A stretch of 64,000 nucleotides of DNA from Moniliophthora roreri (taxonomy: Eukaryota; Basidiomycota; Agaricomycetes; Agaricales; Marasmiaceae), in NCBI GenBank assembly GCA_001466705.2, contig LATX02000198.1, positions 186,001 to 250,000 of the forward strand. The letters run 5' to 3'. This document shows, in pieces, positions 1 to 11,010 of this stretch (position 1 is its first letter; the number at the start of each line of letters is the position of its first letter). The position numbers and the translations under genes were made by a program. The notes beneath the pieces are model-generated. The model saw only the letters and a list, made by a program, of their open reading frames with translations, did no database searches and was not told the DNA's origin.

Positions 1-1114
1 CCTCCTGCTTATGCTACTCATATTGTCAAAGTGGTATATGATTCTTGTTCTCTTAAAACTCTTGTTCTATCTCTCATGTTCATTTTCTTATAGCCAGCCT
101 GCTCCAGTGCTTCTAGTAAAACTAAGCAAAAGGTGAGTTCCATTCTCTATGGAACTGTCTCTAAACTTAATATTTACTCCTCTGTAGCCTCAACCAACTT
201 CGTCTACTCAAGTGACTATCAAGACCAAACTGTCTTCTTCTAAGTGTAAAGTTCCTGATATCTCGCTGCCTCAGGTTCATCTTAATATTTTCTCTTTCTA
301 AATCTCTTTCTTATTAACCCTTACTGTAGCCTCCTGCTGGAAAACACTCTCAAACTGCTACCAAGGCTGCAGATAAGGTATTGTTCTCTTTAATATTATA
401 TCATCCATCTTATTAATATTATTCTTCCCCTTTAGAGTTCCAACCCTAAAGGTAAGAAACGTGCTGTCAACTCTCCTTCTGATGAAAAGGGGAAAGACAT
501 AAGTTTTCTTTTCTAAAATATTATCCTTCTCTCATCATTATTCTCATATTTCTAGAGAGCTGGCAATATGGATATTGATGAACTCAACTCTTCTCAACCT
601 TCTGCCACTAAATCTATCCAAGACCTTGATCTGGAGGAGATTGTCAGTGGAGTTGGCCAAGGTCACCCTGCTAAGGAAAATGTGTCAACTGTCCTCTGTC
701 TCACTGGGTGCAGCAAAGTATAAAATATGTGAATTATGTTGATCTTTTTGTAGTTTATATTAATAAGTTCACTACAATTTTAATAGTGTAGTGCATATGC
801 TTTATGCTAAACATACACTAATATTATGTTGAGCTGTACTTTTGATTAATGCTATACTTTAGCTTCATGACTCTAACCATAAAACTTGTGTAATACTTCT
901 GTGACTTATGCTGAATTTACACTAAAAAGAGGGCTTAGCATAAGTATAGAATTTGATACAAGGTAAAGTGTCTGTCTTATGCTAAATAAAAATCACAGAA
1001 TCTCTTTGCTTTCAGTAGAAATAATTTCAGTATAATGCTTGAACATTACACTGAATTCATGCTATTGAAATCTTAAGTTCAACACTGGACTTATTGTAAA
1101 AGATAGTAAGTTCT
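1..1114. repeat. Duplicated contig end, copy A (repeats 1271-2384)
   Basis: This stretch repeats at 1271-2384 with only about three base differences seen by eye (for example near 797 versus 2067 and 888 versus 2158). It stops exactly at the single n at 1115. It carries the same S1 exons and the same left arm of the fold-back element as copy B. The sequence between the copies (1116-1270) is unique within the window. I read copy A as the unmerged end of a neighbouring contig or allele rather than as a true tandem duplication. A real tandem repeat cannot be excluded from sequence alone. Confidence 0.7.
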
Positions 1115-1115
1115 N
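1115..1115. other. Assembly gap marked by a single n
   Basis: The n follows the inner edge of the fold-back element arm, where a contig appears to have stopped before the minisatellite. Similar single n characters lie at 3738, 21670, 27709, 31663, 34279 and 51523. All but the one at 3738 are followed by sequence related to what precedes them. Confidence 0.9.
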
Positions 1116-1270
1116 CTTCAAAAGGGGCTATATTGGCTGAATACAGTCCTGAATGAAATGTTCCTGATATTGATGACAATATCGAAATCTCCAACCACAA
1201 ATAATTGGATAGTAGTGATGAGGATGTGGTAGAGGTAAAACCCTCTAAATGACCTGCCTGTACTATTAAG

Positions 1271-1971
1271 CCTCCTGCTTATGCTACTCATATTGTCAAA
1301 GTGGTATATGATTCTTGTTCTCTTAAAACTCTTGTTCTATCTCTCATGTTCATTTTCTTATAGCCAGCCTGCTCCAGTGCTTCTAGTAAAACTAAGCAAA
1401 AGGTGAGTTCCATTCTCTATGGAACTGTCTCTAAACTTAATATTTACTCCTCTGTAGCCTCAACCAACTTCGTCTACTCAAGTGACTATCAAGACCAAAC
1501 TGTCTTCTTCTAAGTGTAAAGTTCCTGATATCTCGCTGCCTCAGGTTCATCTTAATATTTTCTCTTTCTAAATCTCTTTCTTATTAACCCTTACTGTAGC
1601 CTCCTGCTGGAAAACACTCTCAAACTGCTACCAAGGCTGCAGATAAGGTATTGTTCTCTTTAATATTATATCATCCATCTTATTAATATTATTCTTCCCC
1701 TTTAGAGTTCCAACCCTAAAGGTAAGAAACGTGCTGTCAACTCTCCTTCTGATGAAAAGGGGAAAGACATAAGTTTTCTTTTCTAAAATATTATCCTTCT
1801 CTCATCATTATTCTCATATTTCTAGAGAGCTGGCAATATGGATATTGATGAACTCAACTCTTCTCAACCTTCTGCCACTAAATCTATCCAAGACCTTGAT
1901 CTGGAGGAGATTGTCAGTGGAGTTGGCCAAGGTCACCCTGCTAAGGAAAATGTGTCAACTGTCCTCTGTCT
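1271..1971 (+). pseudogene. 5' exons of hypothetical gene S1, cut by the fold-back element
   Basis: A chain of short exons with usable splice sites can be followed: about 1364-1402, 1458-1543, 1600-1647, 1706 to about 1767, then from about 1826. They encode low-complexity, Ser/Thr/Lys/Pro-rich peptide (pieces such as PACSSASSKTKQK and SNPKGKKRAVNSPSDEKGKD) followed by an acidic segment with MDIDELNSSQ. The last exon runs straight into the terminal CACTGGG of the fold-back element at 1972, and S1-like sequence resumes at 4206. I do not recognise the family. The low-complexity, charged composition would fit a disordered nuclear or regulatory N-terminus, but that is inference. Whether the interrupted gene is still expressed is unknown. 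Confidence 0.4.
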
Positions 1972-2384
1972 CACTGGGTGCAGCAAAGTATAAAATATGT
2001 GAATTATGTTGATCTTTTTGTAGTTTATATTAATAAGTTCACTACAATTTTAATAGTGTAGTGCATATGCTTTATGCTAAACATATGCTAATATTATGTT
2101 GAGCTGTACTTTTGATTAATGCTATACTTTAGCTTCATGACTCTAACTATAAAACTTGTGTAATACTTCTGTGACTTATGCTGAATTTACACTAAAAAGA
2201 GGGCTTAGCATAAGTATAGAATTTGATACAAGGTAAAGTGTCTGTCTTATGCTAAATAAAAATCACAGAATCTCTTTGCTTTCAGTAGAAATAATTTCAG
2301 TATAATGCTTGAACATTACACTGAATTCATGCTATTGAAATCTTAAGTTCAACACTGGACTTATTGTAAAAGATAGTAAGTTCT
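1972..2384 (+). repeat. Left inverted arm of the fold-back element
   Basis: About 413 nt, rich in short inverted copies of TTATGCTAA-like words. It reappears in copy A (702-1114) and, reverse-complemented, at 3739-4205. Confidence 0.75.
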
Positions 2385-3660
2385 CAAGAGGTACAGACTC
2401 ATTCATAAAGGATACAGATTTATTCTCAAGGGGTACAGATTCATCTATAAAAGATACAGGTTTATTCTCAAGAGGTATAGACTTATGGATTCATTCATAA
2501 AGGATATGGTCTTATTTTCAAAGAATATGACATGGATTCATCTATAAAGAATACAGATTCATTTCTGAAAGGTACAGACTCATCCATGAAGGATATATCT
2601 ATTCTCAAAGGATACAGATGCATTCCCAAGAGGTACAGACCCTAAGAATTTCTTATGTGGAGATAAAAGTTTCCTATGTCTGAGTAACATAAAGGGTACA
2701 GATCTATTCTCAAAGGATACAGATTCATTCTCAAGGGTACTGGATTCATTCATGAAAGATACAGATTTATTCTCAAGAGGTACAGACTTATGGATTCATC
2801 TATGAAGGATACAGATTCATTCCTAAAAGGTACAGACTCATCCATAAAGGATATATCTATTCTCAAAGGATACAGATGCATTCTTGAGAGGTACAGACTT
2901 ATTTTTTAAAGAATACAGATGCATTCTCAAGAGGTACAGACTCATCTATAAAGAATACAGATTTATTCTCAAGAGGTACAGATACATTTATAAAGGACAT
3001 AGATGAATCTATATCAGAATAGATCTGTATTCTTATTGAATCTGTATCCCCCATGGATAAGTCTGTACCTCTTGAGAATAAATCTGTATCTTTCATAGAT
3101 GAATCTGTACCCCTTGACAATGGATCTGTATCTTTCATGGATGAATCTGTATCCTTTGAGAGTGGATCTGTATTCTTCATAAATAAGTCTATATTCTTTG
3201 AAAATAGATCTGTATTCTTTAAGAATGAGTCTGTACCTTTTGAGAATGGATATATCCTTTATAGATGAGTCTATACCTTTTAGGAATGAATTTGTATCCT
3301 TCATGGATGGATTCATAAGTCTATACCTCTTGAGAATAAACCTGTATCCTTTGAAAATAGATTTGTATTCTTTAAAAATAAGTCTGTACCTTTTGGGAAT
3401 GCATATGCAACCTTTGTGCCCTTTGAGAATGGATTTGTATCCTTTATGGATGAGTGTGTACCTCCTGGGAATGAATCTGTATTCTTTATAGATGAATCCA
3501 TATTCTTTGAGAACAGATCTGTATTCTTTATAGATAAGTCTGTACCTCTTGAAAATGAATCTATACCTCCTCAGAATGGATCTGTAGACTTTGTGCTCTT
3601 TGAGAATGGATTTGTATTCTTATAGTTGGAAATAAATCCATAAGGTATAGATCCACCCAC
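2385..3660. repeat. Inverted minisatellite core, 42-nt units
   Basis: Imperfect units of about 42 nt, each made of two related 21-nt halves (themes GGTACAGACTCAT and GGATACAGATT), run in one orientation from 2385 to about 3010. They run in the reverse orientation from about 3015 to 3650. Because the unit length is a multiple of three and poor in stops, several frames stay open and give repetitive peptides, such as a KDTD/SRGTD theme on the - strand. These are products of the repeat rather than convincing genes. Confidence 0.75.
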
Positions 3661-3737
3661 AAAGGACACAGATTCATTCTCAGAAGGTAAAGCTTCATTT
3701 ATTAAGAATATGGATTCATTCACAAAGAATACCTACC

Positions 3738-3738
3738 N
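3738..3738. other. Assembly gap marked by a single n
   Basis: It lies exactly between the minisatellite and the right inverted arm, so the true length of the core is unknown. Confidence 0.9.
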
Positions 3739-4205
3739 CTTACTATCTTTTACAATAAGTCCAGTGTTGAACTTAAGATTTCAATAGCATGAATTCAGTG
3801 TAATGTTCAAGCATTATACTGAAATTATTTCTACTGAAAGCAAAGAGATTCTGTGATTTTTATTTAGCATAAGACAGACACTTTACCTTGTATCACATTC
3901 TATACTTATGCTAAGCTCTCTTTTTAGTGTAAATTCAGCATAAGTCACAGAAGTATTACACAAGTTTTATGGTTAGAGTCATGAAGCTAAAGTATAGCAT
4001 TAATCAAAAGTACAGCTCAACATAATATTAGTGTATGTTTAGCATAAAGCATATGCACTACACTATTAAAATTGTAGTGAACTTATTAATATAAAACTAC
4101 AAAAAGATTAACATAAACCATATGCATTACTCTACAAAAAATTACAGAATATTCAACATAAAGATCAACATAATTCACATGTTTTACACTTTGCTGCACC
4201 CAGTG
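3739..4205 (-). repeat. Right inverted arm of the fold-back element
   Basis: Reverse complement of 1972-2384, but about 55-60 nt longer. The extra length comes from a local duplication near 4105-4170, in which the CTACAAAAA and AACATAA words occur twice. Confidence 0.75.
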
Positions 4206-7200
4206 TCTTCTCCAAGTGCTTGGCTGAACTAAGGCTGTGGAGGTACTGCAAGGTAAGTTTTGTTTACCCACTATCTACCCATCTGCCCTCTAACTCCTCT
4301 CTCTTTAGCTCACCCTGAACTGCTAAATCTTGGCCTCAGTGACACTTTCTGGCCTGTACACAAGATTGTGTCTGCTCTAACCACTCATCCTGGGGTAATA
4401 TCCTTACTCATTCTTCTCATCTTTACTATTTCTCTAAATATTCTCTCCCTATAGGCTGAAGCCAACATCAACAATAAACTCCCATGCACTCAATGCAACA
4501 CTGCCAATGCTTGTTGCAAAACTGGATCAGGGACATCTACCTACTGTCAACAATGCTCATGCCTTCAATTGTGATGCTCATTCAGGATGTACTTCTTCAA
4601 TGCCTTCACTATAAACAACCAGCATTTCATTCAATCACTAAGTAGTCTCACCAGTAATATTATTCTTTCTTTCTCTATTTAATCTCATTCTAATCTTAAT
4701 GTTTTCAGGTCTTGCTTTCCAGATGTCTGCCATCTTTGATCTAATGGTTTTGTCTTTCTGCATTCAACAACAGATCACCCTCCTCTGTGCTCAAGAGGAA
4801 TCTGTCAAAAGTTCTCTTTGTCATTGTCAAGAGCTCCTTTGAGCAAGCTGTGCTGATCCCCATATCATCCTGAAATACCTGTTCTGGCACGATCTCAAGT
4901 TTTCGCCCTCAGAGAACCAACTCAACATCCTCTGTACTTCTTTGGGTTGGATTGCTAGAGACATGAGTGTTCCTGATGGCTATGAATTCAAAGTTGTTTG
5001 TCCTATGGATCTGTTCTCTGCTTCTCTAAGTGACATACAGGTGATTTTGAAGGGTACTGACTTCAACATTACTAGCCTGAGGTCCAGATCTTACATAATC
5101 ATTGACAATAAGGTTGTCCTGGTTGATGGGTCCAAAGCTCTGCATTTTAAAGGTCTTGCCATCGAAAATGAAGCTGGTCTATCAAACTCCATAAGTCTCT
5201 TATCTCTTATTCAACACTCTCTCTATTAATATTTTCTTCGTTTTCATAGACTGCTGACACTGGACCTTCTGCTCCTGCTACCACTCACACCAGAGACATT
5301 GACCAGAGCAGTAGGACAGCAGTAGCCCATGTGCCATGCTCTGCCTCATGTCTTCCATTCAAGAACAATGAAAGAACAATGGAAGACACGAGGCAGAGCA
5401 GGGCATATAGGCTACTGCTGTCCTACTGCCCTGCTCAATGCATCCAGTGTCATGCAGTTAGTCCTTCAAATACCATTGACTCAACTAACAAAGCTAGTGC
5501 TGTAGCAGCTGACAATGCTAATTCTTCAGTATATTCCTCTTTTTCTTTAATATTCTAATCTCTTACTAACCAACTACCTCCTAGTAAGCTGGTGGATGTG
5601 CTACAACCTGTGTCTTTGCTGACACTATCATCTGCTTCAGACAATATCATGCTCTTTGGTCTCCCATGTCTCTTGACTGCTCCTGAGTCAGATGACAAGG
5701 ACAAGGTACTGTATACCCTTCTGACATAGGATTTTATTGTGTTACTCTCTTGGTTGGCACTGGGTCAGACCATTATATCACTCTGGACATAATATTTTCC
5801 TCTACTACTCATCTACTTTATCTTGCTGACAGAATATTTAAGTACATTCATCCTGTGTACTTTAATATTCTTCATATCTCATATCTTTGCTGCAGAAATA
5901 TTATAAGTACATTCATCTCAAGTACTTAGATATTTCTGTCTAATTGGACTTTTTATTTCAGTAGCTATAGTTTACTTACTATTTGCTTACTGAAACAATC
6001 ATATAACATCTTATATTCATATTCTCAACCAACACATGAAAATATTATAAGCCCTGATCATCTTCAGACTTAAACATTTCTCAAGTCAAGCATGTCTGTA
6101 TATCTCTATTATATCCTATGCTTTTGTCATCTACTTTATTTCTCCATTTATGTATATAAATGTATTATGAAATTTCTTTTTCTTATCTGTCTCCAATCTC
6201 TAAGTCTTTTCTGTATGCATTATTCTCCATACATACACATAAGTGCTCTATATTTAGTGATCCAATCAAATATTCTTTCATCTTCAGAACTGAATTGAAT
6301 CTATTGTTCCTGTTTCTTATTTTCTCAGTTGCAGAATCAGCACTCCTGTTATCTCTATAAAGTTCCTTTTACACCACTTTCTGTTTCCATCATTAGTTTC
6401 TATGTCTACATATGCTTCTCTTTTTCCAGCTGATAGTCATTCCATCTACTATTCACATGTCTTAGTGATTCTCTGAAACTTCCATACAGTCAATCTCTAT
6501 TCAATCCTTTTTGAAAATCATTGAAATTTCCAGTGTGTATTCCTCCCCCCAACTAAATAATAACAACATCCCTGTTGTTCAGGCAAGGTACACATATCTC
6601 ATCTGACAATTTCCAATATTCATTACTATGAACATGCACATTCTATGGCATATGCCTATAAATTCTGTGCATTTAAACAATAACTCTTCATAATTTACTT
6701 TTCCTCTCTCTCTCAATCAATATTTAGTGCCTACTATTCCGAGTACTGCTTCAATGCCTCTGTCCAACTCTTGGCCTGATCATCAGACATGGGTTCACAA
6801 CACCACTGAGCTGTTCAACTTCATTAAGTGTTCTACAAATGGTAGCAACCCTACTATTCATAGCCTTTTGGTTGCACAACTCGTGGACCATCTAGTACAC
6901 CTTAATATTCTATCTTTTCTATCTATACTCATCAATATTCTTTCTCTTCTAGAAAGGGTGACTTAATTTCAAGCATGTTGCCACTGACAATGAAGCATAC
7001 AAACTCTATTGTGCTTGTGTTGAGTTTATTAACACACAGATCTTGACTAGTGCCAAAGCTCCATTTGTTCTGGATTCCCTTGAGGCTTTTACATATGAAA
7101 TGCATGCCTTTTGCACCCATGCAGCTGCATCCAAAAATTGTCAGTCCTCACTCTTTCTTCATCATGTTCTGACATTATTCATAAATATTCTTTCTCGGAA

Positions 7201-8076
7201 AGCATAAAGCCTCAAAGGTATCTGTGGATTCATCAGATGAAGAAGAAGTACAAATCATCAATAATACAAATGACAATTTGAAAGTACGTCTTCTCCTCAT
7301 TTCCTTAATATCAACCCATACTCATCTGCCTGTCTGAACAGATGCAGAATGCCAGGTCCCTCTCTACCTCTGTCCACACTCCTAAGTCTGGTTCCATGAA
7401 CGATCCTGCATAAAAAGTCTGTTTCTCTAAAAATAATGCCATATGTCCCTCTATATATTATCAAGTTCTCTCTCTCTAACCATTCCATTTCTTTCAAGGT
7501 GGATAAAAAGGAAAAGGACAAGAAGGTTCTGGGTAAATCTCTCGACATCAGTCCTCCTTCCCAACTCTATTTAACCCCTTGTTGTCTTAATATTCTCTCT
7601 ATAATAGGTTACCCCCACTGCTCCTGAGACCAAACCAACTACTTCCACTTTCAAGAAGAGTAAGGTCTCTTTGTCAGTTGTGGATTGTTGCCAAGAAACA
7701 ACTGGCAAGTCATTCTCTTTCTCATTATCATTTATAGATGTTAATATTATCTCTCATTTCAGATGAACAGGTGCTCCATGCCCTTGCATTTGAATCAATT
7801 GCTAAGAAATCAGCATTGATTCCATCCCTTGACCTGGAAAAGGCTTCATCTGAAGTCCTCTTGTCAGTCCCCAACTTCCTTTGTGCTGAACTCTCTTCCT
7901 TGGAACACAATATTCATTTCTACATTGGCCAATACCAGGTCTCCTCTAAGAGTCTTGAAGAGGTCAATTGTATCTGTCTCTCCAAAGTTGCTATCCAAGA
8001 TGAACAAATGGGCAAAGCTCAACCTGTTTATTCTACTATTGAGGTTGGAACAGTCCCTGCTCCAGTTGATACTTAG
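4206..8076 (+). CDS. Hypothetical multi-exon gene S1 (main part), family not recognised
   Basis: Many short exons alternate with AT-rich introns. Readable coding blocks include a Cys-rich piece near 4455-4575 (CTQCNTANACCKTG...YCQQC), 4942-5228 (95 aa, soluble-looking), 6727-6904 (PLSNSWPDHQTWVHNTTELF), about 6974-7140 (HVATDNEAYKLYCACVEF) and 7764-8076 (HALAFESIAKKSALIPSLDL, ending in TAG). The last three blocks recur in the same order at S2 (29.3-36 kb, - strand), with synonymous and conservative differences, which supports real coding ancestry. The Cys-rich block could bind zinc; no catalytic motif is evident. I do not know the function. Nearly every intron carries a TTAATATT word upstream of a pyrimidine tract. 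The 5' part lies at 1271-1971, beyond the fold-back insertion, and in-frame breaks exist, so this may be a decaying repeat-borne gene. Confidence 0.45.
5304..5434. repeat. Long imperfect hairpin inside S1
   Basis: The arms at about 5304-5358 and 5380-5434 are reverse complements over some 55 nt with about five mismatches, around a loop of about 21 nt. The shared core includes GTAGGACAGCAGTAGCC and its complement. It could be a small fold-back MITE or, if transcribed, a Dicer-type hairpin precursor. It overlaps a short open stretch of S1, which may be fortuitous. Confidence 0.6.
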
Positions 8077-8489
8077 AGCTTTTTCCCAAGTTTTAGAATG
8101 CATACTTTGGTTCCTCGCTTGTGCTCAGGTTGAACTTTAGTTCACTCTGTTCAAGCTAGATATCAGGTTCCACTATATTTCTATCTCTCTTCATAATACT
8201 TGTATCAAATGTCACCTCTCACTCATAAAACATCTCTATAAACATCTTCTTTCTGAAACTCAACTTCTACAGTTGTTATCTCTGATACTCCACTCTCTGT
8301 AACTCTATTATAACTCTGTATCTGTTCCATGTAGCCAGTCACTCTTTCTAAATCCAGCTACATGTATCTGTGTGTCATGTCTCTTTTCATGTGACCTAGT
8401 CAACTTTTCAGTATTCACCTCTTTTATTATCAATGAAGAGGGTCTTACAATCATTTTCTGTATGACTGCCCAACTTCAAAATATTGCCT
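8077..8489. other. Spacer between S1 and element G1
   Basis: AT-rich and pyrimidine-rich on the + strand. I see no convincing gene, LTR end or RNA. The 3' end of G1 probably lies here, but I could not define an LTR. Confidence 0.4.
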
Positions 8490-10097
8490 TTAATTCTCCA
8501 GTCCAACCATCAGGACCTCTAATTCTCTCTGAATCTTCTGTTGCCTTGTTTGCCTGGGTTCATATAAGTCTATATCTTCAACATCTTCATTCTCATTGCA
8601 CTGTTTTTCTTTAATATTATCATCATCTACCAGTTCTTTACCTGATTCTGGTCTTTTCATCTCTGGTATGTTTGAAAATATAAAGTCTTCACTGACATAC
8701 TGTTTACTTTCTTCATCTTCTATCATCTTGTCTGTCTGTTCTCTTGTCATCTATCAATTCATAAATATTTTCTGGTAGAGAAATGGGTTCATATCTTGCT
8801 ATGTGTGGTATCACCCTAAATGCAGCTACTTTCTCTTTCTTTACTGCACCATTCATATCAGCTAAGATATAAGATCTGCCTTTCGTACATCTGACCACTA
8901 TCATTGGTCCTAAGTACCTTGGATACATCTTTCTATCCAAATCTTTCTCTATGCCAGAATTACACATCTGTACCAGCTGTCCTGGTTTAAAATCAAAATC
9001 TTTGATCTTGTGTCTATTCTCTTTTTCAAATTTTCTCAAATTTTCTCTCTTTATTTGATCTACTCTCTCTATCATTGCATTGACATGTGTCCAATGTTTA
9101 GCTAGTGCTAATGCTCTATATCCCACTAATTCTGTGTGTGATAATATTCTATCTGGCATATGTACTAACCACATCGATTCCACAATATCAAAGGGTAAGA
9201 TCAGCTCTGCCCCTGTTACTAAGAAGTATGGCAAACATCCCAATCCTCTTCTAATTGTAACTCTATCTGCCCATAGTACTGGCTTCAAGTACCAATACCA
9301 TCTCCTCAAATCTCCACCTGTAGCTTTCACTAAGGCTTGTCTTATATCAAAATGGAGTCTCTCAATCTTCCCATTAGCTTGAGAATTATAGGGTGAAATC
9401 TTAATATGCCTCACTCCGTATTTCCCATTTAATCATTTCATCACTACTTCTAGCTAGAGAGCATTGTCTGTGACAATCTCTTCTACTGGTCCCCAACAAC
9501 ACAAAATATCTTCAAATATCCATTCTCCAATAGTCTTTGCTGTTTCATCTCTTATTGCTCTAGCTTCTGACCAATTCGATAATGCACACCTAGCATGAGT
9601 CATGTTCTTACAACTATTGCTAGCTAGTGATAGCTTAAATATATCGATATGAATCTTCTAGAACAAAGACAGTGTATGCATCTGAGTAGGTGGAATCTTA
9701 ATCATACTCAACTGCCTATCTTGGCACAGTTGACATGACTTCACAAACCATTCTACATCATGCTCTAGCTCTGGCCACCAAAATCTCTTCTTAAAGAGTT
9801 GCTCAGTTGCAAACATTCCTTTGTGACCCACATAATCATGTGCTGCAGACATCATCCACATTCTTTTGTCCTTCAAAACTACCAGCTTATGCTGTCCTTC
9901 TAATTCTTCATTTCTTCTATATAGCCTTCCTTCTTTGTCTACAAAGAATCTCTAAGTCTGTTTCTTTATAAATTTCTCATAATTTTGGTCTAAATCTCTT
10001 TGTCTAATCCAATCCTCATTTGTCAGATAGTTTATTATATCTGTTAAAGCTTTCCTAACATTGTGTGGTGAGATTCCACATAAGGATTCTGTTCTTG
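8490..10097 (-). pseudogene. G1 integrase region (decayed)
   Basis: The zinc-binding domain is at 9876-9658, with an HHCC pattern (HDYVGHKG... and SCQLCQ). The core follows, with Asp in IVTDNA and Glu in NGKIERLH, consistent with the DDE triad of retroviral-type integrases. A C-terminal extension (9414-8713, then 8750-8490) changes frame. Stops interrupt it, including TAG near 9658 and TGA near 9436. It would catalyse insertion of the G1 cDNA, but this copy cannot make an intact protein. Confidence 0.75.
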
Positions 10098-11010
10098 CTA
10101 TTCAGCTGTCAACACAAGTGGAAATATTTTGATCTGTGTGAATGACTCATATATTGGCCATCCCAAAACCAAATTATTTATCCTTGTTTCTTCTGCTGCT
10201 GCCTCTAAATCCTGTATAAAATCTTTGACACACACTGCTCTGTCTAAATAATATCCTCCTCTGGTATCAGTTTCATCCTCTCCCATCTTAAATTTCACAG
10301 GTTCTCCATTATCATTATCTAAATAATCTTCTTCATTTTCAGATGGTCTCATTGTTGTTGCACTGCCCAGTGGTGGTCTAGATAAACCATCTGGTCTATG
10401 CTTAATTCCTTTGATATGCACTAATTCAAAGTAATATTTTCTGATAGCTTCTATCCAATGATTGATAGTTGCATTAGAGCCTGCACTTGGATTATCTAGC
10501 ATTCCCTTAATATAACTAGCATCTGTTTCCACTATTAACTCTCTACAACCATATGTTGTATAATATGTAGCTTCTAAAGCCATCTTTAATCCATACAACT
10601 CCCCCTTGGGCTGTAAAAATCTTGCTTCTCTCTCATTCAGACCAACTGATCCAAAATAGTTAAAATATTTTCTCTTTGAACCATTTTCATCTAATTGATA
10701 CAAGTAGAAGCCTACTGCTTGCCATGAAGTATCAACTGCTAATATTAATGGTTTCCCATAATCCACTGGTTTCAAGCAAGGTGCATTCCTAATAGCTTCT
10801 TGCAGATTTCTAACTGCTTGTTTCTCTTCTTCTCCCATTTGGAAGATTGCATTTGCTCCAGTTATCTTATTCAATAGTCTTGTTATCTTTGCATAGTCCT
10901 TAATAAAAGTATGCATCTGTACTGCTGTACCCAATAACAACTTTACATCTGTCTTTGATTCAAAAGTATTTGGATCCTAATCCAATACTACCTTAGCAAA
11001 TTTCTTATTT
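10098..11010 (-). pseudogene. G1 RT tail and RNase H domain
   Basis: The 280-aa open stretch 10940-10098 has the gypsy RNase H pattern: AVDTSWQAVGFYLYQ, then GELYGLKMALEA, ETDASYIKGML and the tethering-region HIKGIKHRPDGLSRPP. Reading into it from RT is broken at 11010 by the inserted element. A TGA at 10098 stands where the + strand copy (28.9 kb) reads Trp. The role would be degradation of the RNA strand during reverse transcription. Confidence 0.75.

Larger units (their letters stand above)
1972..4205. mobile_element. Fold-back DNA element, CACTA-like ends, non-autonomous
   Basis: The element begins CACTGGGTGCAGCAAAGT and ends with its exact reverse complement. The two long arms (1972-2384 and 3739-4205) are reverse complements of each other over almost their whole length. 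The flanks are TCT on the left and TCT on the right, a possible 3-bp target-site duplication. CACTG ends with a 3-bp duplication fit the CACTA/EnSpm (CMC) superfamily. Within the arms, the motif TTATGCTAA/TTAGCATAA recurs in both orientations, like the subterminal transposase-binding repeats of CACTA elements. No transposase frame is visible, so the element would depend on a partner elsewhere. The core is an inverted minisatellite, so nearly the whole 2.2 kb could fold on itself. The superfamily assignment is inference. Confidence 0.65.

Noticed and set aside
2899..3625. Repetitive peptides of 60-100 aa on both strands
   Set aside because: They arise from the 42-nt minisatellite, whose length keeps several frames open. 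No start context, splice pattern or conservation supports a protein.
2385..3660. CRISPR-like array
   Set aside because: The repeats are contiguous and degenerate with no unique spacers, and they invert in the middle. The organism is a eukaryote.
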